A stretch of DNA of 64,000 nt from an uncultured Candidatus Saccharibacteria bacterium (GCA_946414465.1 CAMKOP010000002.1:1-64000); one strand, 5' to 3'; positions 41,390 through 51,787 are shown, counted from the first letter of the stretch. The notes: generated by a model not told the origin, from the sequence alone. A program made the numbers and translations.

Positions 41390-42391
41390 ATGGATTTTTT
41401 TGGAAAGGATTTCTTAAGAATACTTGATTTTAGCGAAGAAGAGCTTCACTATATGTTGGCGATGGCAGCTAAATTCAAGGAAATGAAAAAAGCAGGGAAA
41501 AACCATAAATACTTCCCAAATAAAAATATCGCAATATTATTTGAAAAGACTTCGACTCGAACGCGCTGTTCGTTTGAGGTGGCTGGCTATGATCTCGGTA
41601 TGGGCGTGACATTTTTGGATCCATCGGGTTCACAAATGGGGCATAAGGAGTCAATTGCTGATACAGCAAGAGTGCTTTCGAGATTATACGATGGGATTGA
41701 ATATCGTGGGTTTGATCAGAAAATTGTTGATGATTTAGCAAAATATGCGGATGTGCCAGTATGGAATGGTTTAACTGATGAATGTCATCCGACACAGGCA
41801 CTGGGTGATTTTCTAACTATTCAAGAACATTTTGGTAAATTAAAAGGTTTAACTTTGGCGTTTGTGGGTGATACGCGCAATAATGTGGCTAATTCTTTGA
41901 TGGCGATGAGCGCAAAGATGGGTGTGAATTTTATCGCATGTGGTCCAAATGAACTTCGTCCGTCAGATGATATAGTAGCAAAATGTAAACCAATTGCAGA
42001 GAAAAATGGCTCGACAATCACGGTGACTTCTGATGTTGCATCGCTCAATGGTAAAGTTGATGTGATTTATACAGATGTGTGGTTATCACTGGGAGAGCCA
42101 CAAGAAAAATGGGGCGAGAGGATCGAATTATTGAAACCATATCAAGTAAATGCACAGATGATGGGGGGAGCTAAGGATTCGACAATTTTCTTACACTGTT
42201 TACCTTCGTTCCATGACTTAAATACTTCGATTGCTCAAGATGTAAACAAAGTATTTGGGATTGAAGAGATGGAAGTGACGAATGAAGTATTTGAATCGGA
42301 GCGTTCTCTTGTCTTTGAGCAAGCGGAAAATCGTATGCACACTATTAAATCGGTAATGTTTTTAACATTATATAAAAAGGAGGAACAATAA
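41390..42391 (+). CDS. arcB: ornithine carbamoyltransferase
   Basis: FEKTSTRTRCSFEVA, MGHKESIADTARVLSR, NGLTDECHPTQALGDF, FLHCLPSFHD. Confidence 0.96.
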   Translation: MDFFGKDFLRILDFSEEELHYMLAMAAKFKEMKKAGKNHKYFPNKNIAILFEKTSTRTRCSFEVAGYDLGMGVTFLDPSGSQMGHKESIADTARVLSRLYDGIEYRGFDQKIVDDLAKYADVPVWNGLTDECHPTQALGDFLTIQEHFGKLKGLTLAFVGDTRNNVANSLMAMSAKMGVNFIACGPNELRPSDDIVAKCKPIAEKNGSTITVTSDVASLNGKVDVIYTDVWLSLGEPQEKWGERIELLKPYQVNAQMMGGAKDSTIFLHCLPSFHDLNTSIAQDVNKVFGIEEMEVTNEVFESERSLVFEQAENRMHTIKSVMFLTLYKKEEQ

Positions 42392-43620
42392 TGGGAAATT
42401 CGATTTCAAATTTTAGTGAAATCGCGCCGCTTAAAAAAGTATTAATGCATCGGCCGGGTGAAGAGTTTTTGAATTTGACTCCAAATACTTTGGAGCGACT
42501 ATTATTTGATGATATTCCATATCTTAAGATTGCGCAGGAAGAGCATGATGCATATGCTAACGCTCTACGGGCGGAAGGTATTGAGGTGGTGTATATTACT
42601 GATTTAGCGGCAGAAGCGATTGAGGCGGGTGGGCGTACTGTACGTAAGAAGTTCCTTGAACAGTTCATTCGCGAGGCTGGTGTGACTTCGCCAAAAGTTG
42701 CGAAACACTGTTTTGATTTCTTGAATTCAATTAAAGATACACGCGATATGGTAAAAAAATGTATTGCAGGGATTGATATTTCTGAACTCAAGAAATTAGG
42801 TAAAGTATCAGGATTTTATGCGACACGTGATACTGGTAAGATGATTATTGAACCAATTCCAAATATCTTGTTCCAACGTGATCCAATGGCGACAATTGGT
42901 AACGGTGCGACTGTGCACAAAATGTGGGCAGTAACTAGGACGAGAGAATCCATTTTTGCTGAGTATGTATTCCGTTATCACCCATTTTATGACAATACGA
43001 AAATTTACTATGATAGGGTGGAACCGTATTGTATCGAAGGTGGTGATATTCAGGTGTTATCAAAAGAAGTGGTAGCGATTGGTATTTCACAGCGTACAGA
43101 ACCAGATGCAATTGCGGAATTTGCACGAAATTTGTTTAAAGATAAAAAAGCTTCATTTAAATATGTACTAGCGATTGATATTCCAGATGAGCGAAGCTTT
43201 ATGCATCTCGATACGGTGATGACGCAAGTTGATGTGAATAAATTTGCGGTACAAGATGCGATCATGGATATTTCGACGATTTATGAGATTTCGCCAGGTC
43301 GAGGTGGTGAGATTGAGATTGTTGAAATACATCAAGGGTTGCAAAAAGTATTGGAAAAATATTTGCATCTAGATCGAGTGGAATTAATCAAGTGTGGTAA
43401 TGGTCGCAGAATTGATGCTGAGCGTGAGCAATGGAGTGATGGGGTGAACCTGCTTTGTATTCGACCTGGTGTGGTGATTGCGTATGATCGTAATTTTGTA
43501 ACAAACCAAGCGCTGAAGCGCCACGGTATTAAAGTGATTGAAATTCCAAGTTCTGAGCTGTCGAGGGGACGAGGCGGTTCACACTGTATGAGTATGGCAT
43601 TAGTAAGAGAGGAGGAATAA
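42391..43620 (+). CDS. arcA: arginine deiminase
   Basis: VLMHRPGEEFLNLTPNTLERLLFDDIPY, NILFQRDPMATIGNG, CIEGGDIQVL, GRGGSHCMSMALVRE. Confidence 0.97.
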   Translation: MGNSISNFSEIAPLKKVLMHRPGEEFLNLTPNTLERLLFDDIPYLKIAQEEHDAYANALRAEGIEVVYITDLAAEAIEAGGRTVRKKFLEQFIREAGVTSPKVAKHCFDFLNSIKDTRDMVKKCIAGIDISELKKLGKVSGFYATRDTGKMIIEPIPNILFQRDPMATIGNGATVHKMWAVTRTRESIFAEYVFRYHPFYDNTKIYYDRVEPYCIEGGDIQVLSKEVVAIGISQRTEPDAIAEFARNLFKDKKASFKYVLAIDIPDERSFMHLDTVMTQVDVNKFAVQDAIMDISTIYEISPGRGGEIEIVEIHQGLQKVLEKYLHLDRVELIKCGNGRRIDAEREQWSDGVNLLCIRPGVVIAYDRNFVTNQALKRHGIKVIEIPSSELSRGRGGSHCMSMALVREEE

Positions 43621-43678
43621 AGAGGCGATAGAATACTTTATAAATTAGGGGATAATATTAAACTTAAAAGGATAAAAG

Positions 43679-45484
43679 ATGTTTAAGAAGAAAAATCGTA
43701 GTAAGAAACGTAGCCGTGCGATGCTTTCGGCGTACTCGATTATCATGATTTTGATTATCTTGCTGGGTATTGTATCGCATGTGTTGCCAAAAGCGAAGTA
43801 TATGGCAGCTCCACTCGAGGAAGAAACGAGTGAAGAAATTGGTCCTGGTGAATGGGAAGGTGAAGAACCGACTGGTGGACCAGCTGAACTTCAAAGTGAA
43901 TCTGCTACAGACGATGAAATTGCTTTGCCAGAAGGCGAATCATTTGAACCGGCTGTGGGAGATGAAGTAAAAGACGAAAACTTGTCTGAAAACAAAGAAG
44001 CTGAAGAAGAAACCGGTGCAGAAACTACTGGTGGAGTATTGATTGCGACTGATGAAGTTGAAGACGGCGAAGAAACCGCTTTAATTGCCACTGAAGAAGA
44101 AGCAGTTACTTATGACACGCTTGAAGCTTGTGAGGAAGAAAATGGGGAGGATGGTTGTGTAGTGGTTGATGGCTCTGGTGTAGTTGGGGCTAGACTTGAT
44201 CAAGTATTGATGGCGCCAATTCTTGGTTTTGCTGATGCAATTGATGTATGTATATTCATCATGATGCTTGGTGGTTTGCTAGCGGTGGTTGCTAAAACTA
44301 AAGCCCTAGAAACTGGTATCAAACTATTAGTACAAAAACTACATGGTAAAGAATACTTGCTCATTGTTCTTTTGATGTTTATATTCTCGATACTCGGTAC
44401 AACTTACGGGTTCCTTGAGGAAAGCGTTGGGTTCTATGTACTGATTGCGGCAACGATGTTTGCGGCTGGGCTTGATCCACTTGTAGGTGTAGCAACTATC
44501 CTACTTGGTGCTGGGTCTGGTGTGCTTGGTTCTACAATCAACCCATTTGCAACCGGTGTAGCACTTTCGGCAATGAAGGATGCAGGAATTGAATTTAATC
44601 AAGGTACAGTGATTTTGATTGCTGTAGTTTTGTGGCTCACAACTTTGGCGATTTCAGCATTCTTTGTCATAAAATATGCGAAAAAAGTACAACGTGAAAA
44701 AGGCTCCACTTTCCTTAGCTTGCGTGAGCAAGCTGCGGCTGAAAAGGCTTATGGTAAGTTCTTGAAGGCGCAGGGTGATGCAGCCAAACTAACTGGTAAG
44801 CAAATTGCAACGCTCATCGTCTTTGGGATTACCTTCTTAGTGATGATTGTTGGGTTTATCCCATGGGGCGAATTCGGAATCGAATTCTTTGATTCGTGGA
44901 CTGGGTGGCTTACTGGTGCATCACTCGGTAACTGGTGGTTCTATGAAGCAGCTCTTTGGTTCTTGATTTGTGCAATAATCATTGCGATTATTAACCGTCA
45001 AGGTGAGCATGGTTTTGTGGATGCATTTGTGGATGGTGCAGATGATATGATTGGTGTTATCTTAGTAATTGCGGTAGCTCGTGGTGCTTCGGTATTGATG
45101 AGCGAAACTGTGATTGATAACTTTATCATCATCAATGCTTCGAATTTCTTGGCAACGCTTCCAGAAATGGCATTCGTACCTTTGAACTATTTGCTACATG
45201 TGGTGCTTTCGGTATTAGTGCCTTCCTCATCTGGTTTGGCTACTTTGTCGACACCAATTATTGCGCCGGTGGCGGCCAATCTTGGTTACAGTACCAACGT
45301 AGCAGCGATGACAATCGTGGCTGCGAACGGTTTGGTTAACTTGATTACGCCAACTTGTGGTGCAATCATGGGTGGTCTTGCACTTGCTAAAGTTGATTAT
45401 GCGACTTGGTTTAAGTGGGGGATTCGTGTAGTGGCATGCATTGCAATTGTTAATATTGTCGTGCTTTGTCTATTCTCGATTTAA
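43679..45484 (+). CDS. YfcC/ArcD-type arginine-ornithine antiporter with acidic extracytoplasmic insertion
   Basis: Multi-TM core with YGFLEESVGFYVLI, NPFATGVALSAM, VPSSSGLATLSTPIIAPVA; Glu/Asp-rich stretch of about 120 aa after TM1; follows arcA. Confidence 0.85.
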   Translation: MFKKKNRSKKRSRAMLSAYSIIMILIILLGIVSHVLPKAKYMAAPLEEETSEEIGPGEWEGEEPTGGPAELQSESATDDEIALPEGESFEPAVGDEVKDENLSENKEAEEETGAETTGGVLIATDEVEDGEETALIATEEEAVTYDTLEACEEENGEDGCVVVDGSGVVGARLDQVLMAPILGFADAIDVCIFIMMLGGLLAVVAKTKALETGIKLLVQKLHGKEYLLIVLLMFIFSILGTTYGFLEESVGFYVLIAATMFAAGLDPLVGVATILLGAGSGVLGSTINPFATGVALSAMKDAGIEFNQGTVILIAVVLWLTTLAISAFFVIKYAKKVQREKGSTFLSLREQAAAEKAYGKFLKAQGDAAKLTGKQIATLIVFGITFLVMIVGFIPWGEFGIEFFDSWTGWLTGASLGNWWFYEAALWFLICAIIIAIINRQGEHGFVDAFVDGADDMIGVILVIAVARGASVLMSETVIDNFIIINASNFLATLPEMAFVPLNYLLHVVLSVLVPSSSGLATLSTPIIAPVAANLGYSTNVAAMTIVAANGLVNLITPTCGAIMGGLALAKVDYATWFKWGIRVVACIAIVNIVVLCLFSI

Positions 45485-45603
45485 GACAATAAAAAATACC
45501 ATTCGGGACACGTGTCGTTTTCCCCTGTCGCCACAGGGGAAAACGCACTAATTCTCGCCTTGCCAGGCTCCGAAATGTCCCGAGATGGTATTTTTTTATT
45601 GTC
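45485..45603 (+). repeat. palindromic element H (family II-like, intergenic)
   Basis: GACAATAAAAAATACCAT..CGGGACA...TGTCCCG..ATGGTATTTTTTTATTGTC outer stem; inner GTTTTCCCCTGT-CGCC-ACAGGGGAAAAC; ATTCTCG..CTCCGAAA as in element D. Confidence 0.8.
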
Positions 45604-45622
45604 CTTATGGTATAATAGAAAC

Positions 45623-47215
45623 ATGGAAAAATTATCGTTTGATGGGCCGGTAGTTTTGGCAGTCTTGGATGGGGTGGGGTTGGCGCCGGATGGGCCGGGT
45701 AATGCAGTATCAAAGGCAAGAACGTTGTTTTTAGGACAAGCATCGCAGAAGTATTTACATATAGCACTTGAGGCTTCAGGTGAGGCGGTAGGTTTGATAC
45801 CTGGGCAGATGGGCAATTCGGAGGTTGGACATAATACGATGGGGTGTGGTCGTGCGTTTAAACAAGGTATTGCGCGAATTAATGAAGAATTTAGGACTGG
45901 CAAAGTGTTTAATTCTGATGCTTGGCGAAGCGTAGTGACAAGATTACAACATGAAGAAAGCGCGACTTTGCATTTTGCGGGAATTTTTTCGGATGGAGGA
46001 GTGCATAGTCATATTTCGCATCTTGAGCAGATGATTAGTAAAGCCTATAATGAAGGTATACGCAAGATGCGTATACATACGATTTTTGATGGTCGTGATG
46101 TACCGCCGCAATCTGAGCCAAAGTTTATTAAACAGTTAGAGAGTTTTGCGCAACAATTTACTGATGCCGATATTAAAATTGCTTCAGGCGGTGGTAGGAT
46201 GGTATGCGTAGCAGACAGATATGAAAATGATTGGGCGATGGTAGAACGGGGTTGGAATATGATGGTGAATGGTGAGGCAGATTACTATTTTCAGTCGGCG
46301 GAAGAAGCAATAATGGCGCTCAGAAGGGCTGATCCTAATGTGCAGGACCAGTATTTGCCGGCGTTTGTGGTAGTTGATCAAAATGAGAGGCCGATAGGTA
46401 AAATTGAAAAGGGCGATGCTTTGATCTACTTTGATTTCAGAGCGGATCGGGCGATTGAGATTGCGCAGGCCTTTACCTATTGGGATTTTCCGTATTTTAA
46501 TCGTGGTAATTACACACCGGATGATGTGTTTTTCGTAGGGATGACGGAATATAATTCGGACACGCATGTGCCAGAACATCGTTTGGTGGAGCCAGTACAT
46601 ATTACGGAAACTCTAAACCAGGTATTAGGCGAACATGGTATTTCGCAATTTGCGATTTCGGAAACGGTGAAGTTTGGGCATATTACGTATTATTTCAACG
46701 GGAATAGTTATGATAAAGCGAATGGTGAAGAGTTTGTAGAAATTGATTCGTATACAGAGCCGTTTGAAACACGTCCGTGGATGAGGTGTGCGGAAATTAC
46801 TGACGAAGTATTAAATAATTTAGATAAGTATAAATTTGTTCGGATTAATTATCCTGGCGGTGATATGGTAGGGCATACGGCGGATCTTGAAGCGACTATT
46901 GTAGCGATGGAGTCGATTGATTTGTCGCTAAATAGGATTATGGAAAAAGTTAATGAACTAGGTGGGTGTCTTGTAGTAGTAGCAGATCATGGAAATGCAG
47001 AGGAAGTTTTGGATGATGCCGGTAGACCAAAAACTGCCCATACGACAAATCGGGTGCCGTGCTTGATTTGTGACAACACAGATAATCGCAAAAAATATCA
47101 GTTGTCTGATGTGACAAATCCGGGGTTGTCAAATTTGGCTGCAACTATTGCTATACTTTGTGGGATAAGTGATTATCCAAAAGAGTGGGATCAGCCACTT
47201 ATTAAATTGAACTAG
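45623..47215 (+). CDS. gpmI: 2,3-bisphosphoglycerate-independent phosphoglycerate mutase
   Basis: QMGNSEVGHNTMGCGRAF, HIFDGRD-like HTIFDGRDVPP, DFRADRAIEIAQAF, VVVADHGNAEEV. ATG 6 nt after TATAAT. Confidence 0.96.
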   Translation: MEKLSFDGPVVLAVLDGVGLAPDGPGNAVSKARTLFLGQASQKYLHIALEASGEAVGLIPGQMGNSEVGHNTMGCGRAFKQGIARINEEFRTGKVFNSDAWRSVVTRLQHEESATLHFAGIFSDGGVHSHISHLEQMISKAYNEGIRKMRIHTIFDGRDVPPQSEPKFIKQLESFAQQFTDADIKIASGGGRMVCVADRYENDWAMVERGWNMMVNGEADYYFQSAEEAIMALRRADPNVQDQYLPAFVVVDQNERPIGKIEKGDALIYFDFRADRAIEIAQAFTYWDFPYFNRGNYTPDDVFFVGMTEYNSDTHVPEHRLVEPVHITETLNQVLGEHGISQFAISETVKFGHITYYFNGNSYDKANGEEFVEIDSYTEPFETRPWMRCAEITDEVLNNLDKYKFVRINYPGGDMVGHTADLEATIVAMESIDLSLNRIMEKVNELGGCLVVVADHGNAEEVLDDAGRPKTAHTTNRVPCLICDNTDNRKKYQLSDVTNPGLSNLAATIAILCGISDYPKEWDQPLIKLN

Positions 47216-48039
47216 CTGCAAACAACATTATTGGCATGGAGCCAGCCTTCGACGGAGCCACCGTCGAGGTATTCGCCGGTGGTGGGAGCGACACGCATAG
47301 TGCCACCATCTTTGATATATTCTTCGATTGGATCGGTGACCATATATTCTTGGTCCTTGGGACCAAAATCATGTTCGTCGACATATTTGACGATTCTTTG
47401 GAGTAATTCTGGTGACATAATGTATTTGGATACATTGATGAGATTTGAAGGGGCTTCTTCTGGGGCTGGTTTTTCGACTACGCCGACTAACTTGCCGTCT
47501 TTTTCGGAAAGTACGCCGTATTTTTCAACTTTTGATTTATCGATTTCGACACCGAGAATAGCAGAATCAGTGTCATCTTTGAGTGATTTGATAAGAGCTT
47601 CGGCGGCAGATTCACCGTCTGGATTCCAAATAAAATCGTCGCCCATGAAGACTAGTACTGGTTCATTCAGCTGGTATTCTTCGACAACCATAGCAATAGG
47701 TACGGCAGTGCCATATTTCCCGGCTGGATCTTGGATGGTGTAGTGAATTGTGACGTCATCGGGTAAAGTCTTGGCGAGTTTTAGTCTGTCTTCTTTGCCG
47801 CGGTCGATAAGATATTGATTGAGAGCAAGGTTGTCTTTATAAAATTCTTGTACTTGGCATGGTTCGACATTTGAAATGACCATGTAAATATCTTTAACAC
47901 CAGCCTTGATCAATTCTTGTACAGAATAGTCAACGAGCGGGCGGTTGCCAACCGGGAGCATAGATTTTTCGATAATTTTAGTGATTGGTAGTCTTCTGGT
48001 GCCCCAACCAGCGACTGGTATAATAGCTTTCGTAATCAT
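47212..48039 (-). CDS. galU: UTP-glucose-1-phosphate uridylyltransferase
   Basis: AIIPVAGWGTRRLPITKIIEKSMLPVGNRPLVDYSVQELIKAG; FMGDDFI. Confidence 0.93.
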   Translation of the reverse strand: MITKAIIPVAGWGTRRLPITKIIEKSMLPVGNRPLVDYSVQELIKAGVKDIYMVISNVEPCQVQEFYKDNLALNQYLIDRGKEDRLKLAKTLPDDVTIHYTIQDPAGKYGTAVPIAMVVEEYQLNEPVLVFMGDDFIWNPDGESAAEALIKSLKDDTDSAILGVEIDKSKVEKYGVLSEKDGKLVGVVEKPAPEEAPSNLINVSKYIMSPELLQRIVKYVDEHDFGPKDQEYMVTDPIEEYIKDGGTMRVAPTTGEYLDGGSVEGWLHANNVVCS

Positions 48040-48051
48040 AATGTTATTATT

Positions 48052-49755
48052 CTACATCTCGCGAGCCATTTTTTCAAGTTTTCTAAAATCGGTCTTGTTG
48101 GCGCGAGTTAATGGGAGCTCATCTAGGAAAATGATTTTGGTAGGAAGCTCGTATGATTTTAGAGTAATGCGACGGCGACCGAGATTGAATGGTTCTTTGA
48201 CAGTGGCGAGGATTCTTTTGCGAGTAGCGTCGTTTTTGGGAACACCTTCTTTAGTGACTATGAATGCATAAGGAGCGAGTCTTAGATTTTTGTCAGGACC
48301 TTTGACGACATAGCATTTGTCGACTAATTCGGATTTGGATACGGCGGTACGGACGACTTCGTAGTAGATTTTGGCGGGGAGATTGTTGATAAAGAAAGTG
48401 GCGCGACCGACTAAGGTAACATATCCAGATGGTGTGACATAGGCGAGATCACCAGTGTTGATATATTTTTTGCCGTGAACTTTGATGAGTTTTTCGTCGT
48501 CGAGTTCTGGACGATTGTAGTAACGATTGAGGACGTGTTTGCCGGTGGCGTATAATATGCCAGTTTTGCCGAAGTCTAATTCGTCGCCAGTTTCGGGATC
48601 TAGGACCATAACATGAACGCCAGCAGGAATAATACCGACAGAATCGGGATTGTAAGCCGAACTGCCTACAGCAGTGGAAATAAGACCAAGGATTTCGCCG
48701 ACGCCGTAGCCGTTGCTGATTTTGACGTTATTAAGATCACGGGATTTGAAGAAATCTAGTGCAGCAAGTGAGGCGGATTTTTCGAGACGCTCGCCGCCGG
48801 AAGCGAACATTTTGAGATTGCTGATATCGGTGGTTTCTTTTAGGGTAGGCATAGCTTCTAGAAGTGGGGGAATACCAAAAATAGTATTGGCGTTTTTGCC
48901 GATGTAATAGTCTAGATTGTCTTCGGTGATGTCTGGAGTGAGAATGACTTCGCCACCGCCGCAGATTGGCGCGAGAGTGGATACGACAAAACCATAAGGA
49001 CAGTCAAATTTAACATAATCCATCCAGGTATGGAGTTCTTTGTCCCACATTTTGACTTCGCTTGCAACTTTGGAATAAATGGCAGAGGCAATGAGGTTTT
49101 TATTGGTAAAGACCATGGGTTTAGGGCCAGAAGTAGAGCCAGAAGTGAAAGAAATCAAAGCTTCATTGTTTGGTTTGAATGTGTTTTTGGGAATACGACC
49201 GCGATGCTTGTCGGCAATGACCGCGATGTTTTGTTTGCCAAGCCAAAAACCATCAAGAGCATGAAATTCGATGTCTTCTTCTTGCTTGTCGTCTGGATCG
49301 GCTTCGTCGATGGTGCGACCGTCGAGATTGATGACATATTTGAGAGTTTTGACATCATGTTTTAAGTCATGGATGCGTCTGTCGCTATATTTATAAGTGA
49401 TGAGGAGTTTGGATTTGAATTCTTCGAGATAATGGACAATAGTATCGCGAGTGTTTTTTTCGTCTAAGAAACTGGCGATGGCGCCGATGCGATTGGCAGC
49501 GAGGAAAATTAAAACACTTTCGTACATGGGGCGTCCGGTAGCGACTAAGATGATGTCGTGTTTTTTGATACCGAGTTGTAGGAAGGCTTTGGCGAGAGTT
49601 TTGATGTCTTGCTTGAGCTCACGACGAGTAAAATCTAATTCTTTTTGATTAATAACTGTATCATCCCAGTGACGAAAACTGGAAAGATTGAATAATGCTG
49701 ATACACTGACGGGCGGGACGAATGGGTCACGCTTCTGGCCTTTGATTTTTAACAT
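48052..49755 (-). CDS. AMP-dependent acyl-CoA synthetase/ligase family protein
   Basis: ALISFTSGSTSGPKPMVFTNKNL, SNGYGVGEILGL, YINTGDLAYVTPSGYVTLVGR. GAGGT SD before ATG 49755. Confidence 0.85.
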   Translation of the reverse strand: MLKIKGQKRDPFVPPVSVSALFNLSSFRHWDDTVINQKELDFTRRELKQDIKTLAKAFLQLGIKKHDIILVATGRPMYESVLIFLAANRIGAIASFLDEKNTRDTIVHYLEEFKSKLLITYKYSDRRIHDLKHDVKTLKYVINLDGRTIDEADPDDKQEEDIEFHALDGFWLGKQNIAVIADKHRGRIPKNTFKPNNEALISFTSGSTSGPKPMVFTNKNLIASAIYSKVASEVKMWDKELHTWMDYVKFDCPYGFVVSTLAPICGGGEVILTPDITEDNLDYYIGKNANTIFGIPPLLEAMPTLKETTDISNLKMFASGGERLEKSASLAALDFFKSRDLNNVKISNGYGVGEILGLISTAVGSSAYNPDSVGIIPAGVHVMVLDPETGDELDFGKTGILYATGKHVLNRYYNRPELDDEKLIKVHGKKYINTGDLAYVTPSGYVTLVGRATFFINNLPAKIYYEVVRTAVSKSELVDKCYVVKGPDKNLRLAPYAFIVTKEGVPKNDATRKRILATVKEPFNLGRRRITLKSYELPTKIIFLDELPLTRANKTDFRKLEKMAREM

Positions 49756-49834
49756 ATTTACCTCGCTTTGGTTGTTTTTATTATAGCATAGGTCGTGGTA
49801 TAATGTAAGCATAAGTAATAATAGAGAAGGATAA

Positions 49835-50314
49835 ATGGAACCAAATCAAAACAATCAGAATGTTGAGCCTGTGTCAAATAGTGATATAGTTTTTCGGGAT
49901 AAGCCGAAAATTAATAAAGGTGTGATTGTTGGGATGGTTTGTTTGGTTTTGTTGGCTGTAGGTGGGATTGGTTTTGGTGTATGGGCGATGATGGATGGGG
50001 ATCAGCAGAAAGAACGACTGAATAGCAAGATAAGTGATTTGGAATCTGAAATAGTGCAAAAGGATGATAAGATTTCGGAATTGGAGGAAAAAAATAGCAG
50101 TTCCTCCACTCAGCAACAAGAGTATTCGGATGAAGAACAGAGAGGGTTTACGATAATTGAAATTGGGGATTGTATTATGGATAGTGGTACAGTGGAAGGT
50201 GGCGTGAAAGGTAACGAAATTTTAAAATGTCAAGCAATTACTAGTGATGGTGAAGGAATATTTGCATGGGATTCTGATAGTGAGCAGTTGAGATTTATTC
50301 CTAAATCTAATTAA
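49835..50314 (+). CDS. anchored secreted protein paralog 1
   Basis: MEPNQNNQNVEPVSNSDIVFRDKPKINKGVIVGMVCLVLLAVGGIGFGVWAMMDG N-term anchor. Confidence 0.65.
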   Translation: MEPNQNNQNVEPVSNSDIVFRDKPKINKGVIVGMVCLVLLAVGGIGFGVWAMMDGDQQKERLNSKISDLESEIVQKDDKISELEEKNSSSSTQQQEYSDEEQRGFTIIEIGDCIMDSGTVEGGVKGNEILKCQAITSDGEGIFAWDSDSEQLRFIPKSN

Positions 50315-50334
50315 TAATTAGCATAAGGAGAACA

Positions 50335-51033
50335 ATGGAACAAGAAGACGATACAATTAATACTCAGATTGAGACATCTATTCCGGAGCCTGAACAGAAT
50401 GATGTGGTGGTCGATGGGACAAGCGAAAAGAAAAAAAGCGGAAATGGAATGCTGATTGGAATGATTCTATGTGTAATTTTGGCGGTTGGTGGAATTGGCT
50501 TTGGTGTGTGGGCGATAATTGACGGGAATGCAAAGAAAAATGATTTAGTAACGGAAATAAGTGCGTTAAAGGATCAGATTAACGAATCAAATGAGAAAAA
50601 TGAACAATTGCCCTATCAATATGAGAATAATGAGAGCAGTGATGTTGATGATGGCACAGTATTGTATGATTCGAACAGTGTTTTTGAAGTTAAGGAATGG
50701 GCATTATCCATAAGGTTACCCGAGAATATTTCTAATATAGAATATAAGTATAGTGATAGTGGCTATTCTGATGTATGTGATTCTGCTGTCCATATTGTCG
50801 GTTTATTGAGAAATGGAAAAAGAATAGATGCTGGAGAGCTAAGTAGTGTGGCGTCAATATTAAGATGTACGGATATGTTTCCATATGGGAAGATGGCTTT
50901 TTACGATGGTGTATTTGGTTATTATTATGAATTCCCGAATGGTTTGTCTGTATATGATTCCCAAGATTTGCAAGATGTCGTACAAGAACTAAAGAATGTC
51001 TTGGAAAAAGAGGAGAGTTACACAAAGAACTGA
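50335..51033 (+). CDS. anchored secreted protein paralog 2
   Basis: Same anchor (GMLIGMILCVILAVGGIGFGVWAIIDGNAKK) with a different ectodomain. Confidence 0.65.
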   Translation: MEQEDDTINTQIETSIPEPEQNDVVVDGTSEKKKSGNGMLIGMILCVILAVGGIGFGVWAIIDGNAKKNDLVTEISALKDQINESNEKNEQLPYQYENNESSDVDDGTVLYDSNSVFEVKEWALSIRLPENISNIEYKYSDSGYSDVCDSAVHIVGLLRNGKRIDAGELSSVASILRCTDMFPYGKMAFYDGVFGYYYEFPNGLSVYDSQDLQDVVQELKNVLEKEESYTKN

Positions 51034-51103
51034 TGGGGGGTAGAAGGTATTGAAGTATGAGTCATGATATAATGTAAACATAAGTAATTATAGAGAGGGA
51101 TAA

Positions 51104-51787
51104 ATGGAACCAAATCAAAACAATCAGAATGTTGAGCCTGTGTCAAATAGTGATATAGTTTTTCGGGATAAGCCAAAGAAGAATAGAGGCGTGATTGCTG
51201 GGATGGTTTGTTTAGCTTTACTGGCAGTTGGTGGAATTTCGTTTGGTGTATGGGCGATGATGGATGGGAATGCGAAGGTTACAAAAAAGAATGAGCAAAT
51301 TGCGGAGTTAAACAGTAAACTAACGGAAGAAAAGCAGTCGGTGTCGGATGAAGTGGCAATGGAGGATGATGGAACTAGTGATGTTATAAAAACGGCGGAT
51401 TATATTTATGTGGGGGAGTGGGGATTAAAAATTAAAATACCGGAGAATTTAAAATTGATTAGTTATGACTATATACGTAATTCGAATGGTCCAGCTGTAG
51501 TGGTCGTTGGAGCCAATTATAATGATAAAACTTGGCCGGAGGGCTTAATTGAACATTTTGGTATTCAAGGATTAGGCAGCGTACAACGCTATAACAAAGG
51601 AGCAGAAATTGCACCAACTTCTCCCCCGAGTTTTGTTTTTTCGGATGATGACTATGATTATTATTATCATTCTCCTCAAGAACTATATCAGGCTACTTCT
51701 GAGGAAGAGATTGAACGTCAGAATAACGTTGTGAAATTAGTGAAGGAAATGTTCACTACTTCTAGCAATTACTCAAAAATAAAATAG
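51104..51787 (+). CDS. anchored secreted protein paralog 3
   Basis: N-terminal 28 aa identical to paralog 1; near-identical promoter and 5' nucleotides; different ectodomain. Confidence 0.65.
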   Translation: MEPNQNNQNVEPVSNSDIVFRDKPKKNRGVIAGMVCLALLAVGGISFGVWAMMDGNAKVTKKNEQIAELNSKLTEEKQSVSDEVAMEDDGTSDVIKTADYIYVGEWGLKIKIPENLKLISYDYIRNSNGPAVVVVGANYNDKTWPEGLIEHFGIQGLGSVQRYNKGAEIAPTSPPSFVFSDDDYDYYYHSPQELYQATSEEEIERQNNVVKLVKEMFTTSSNYSKIK

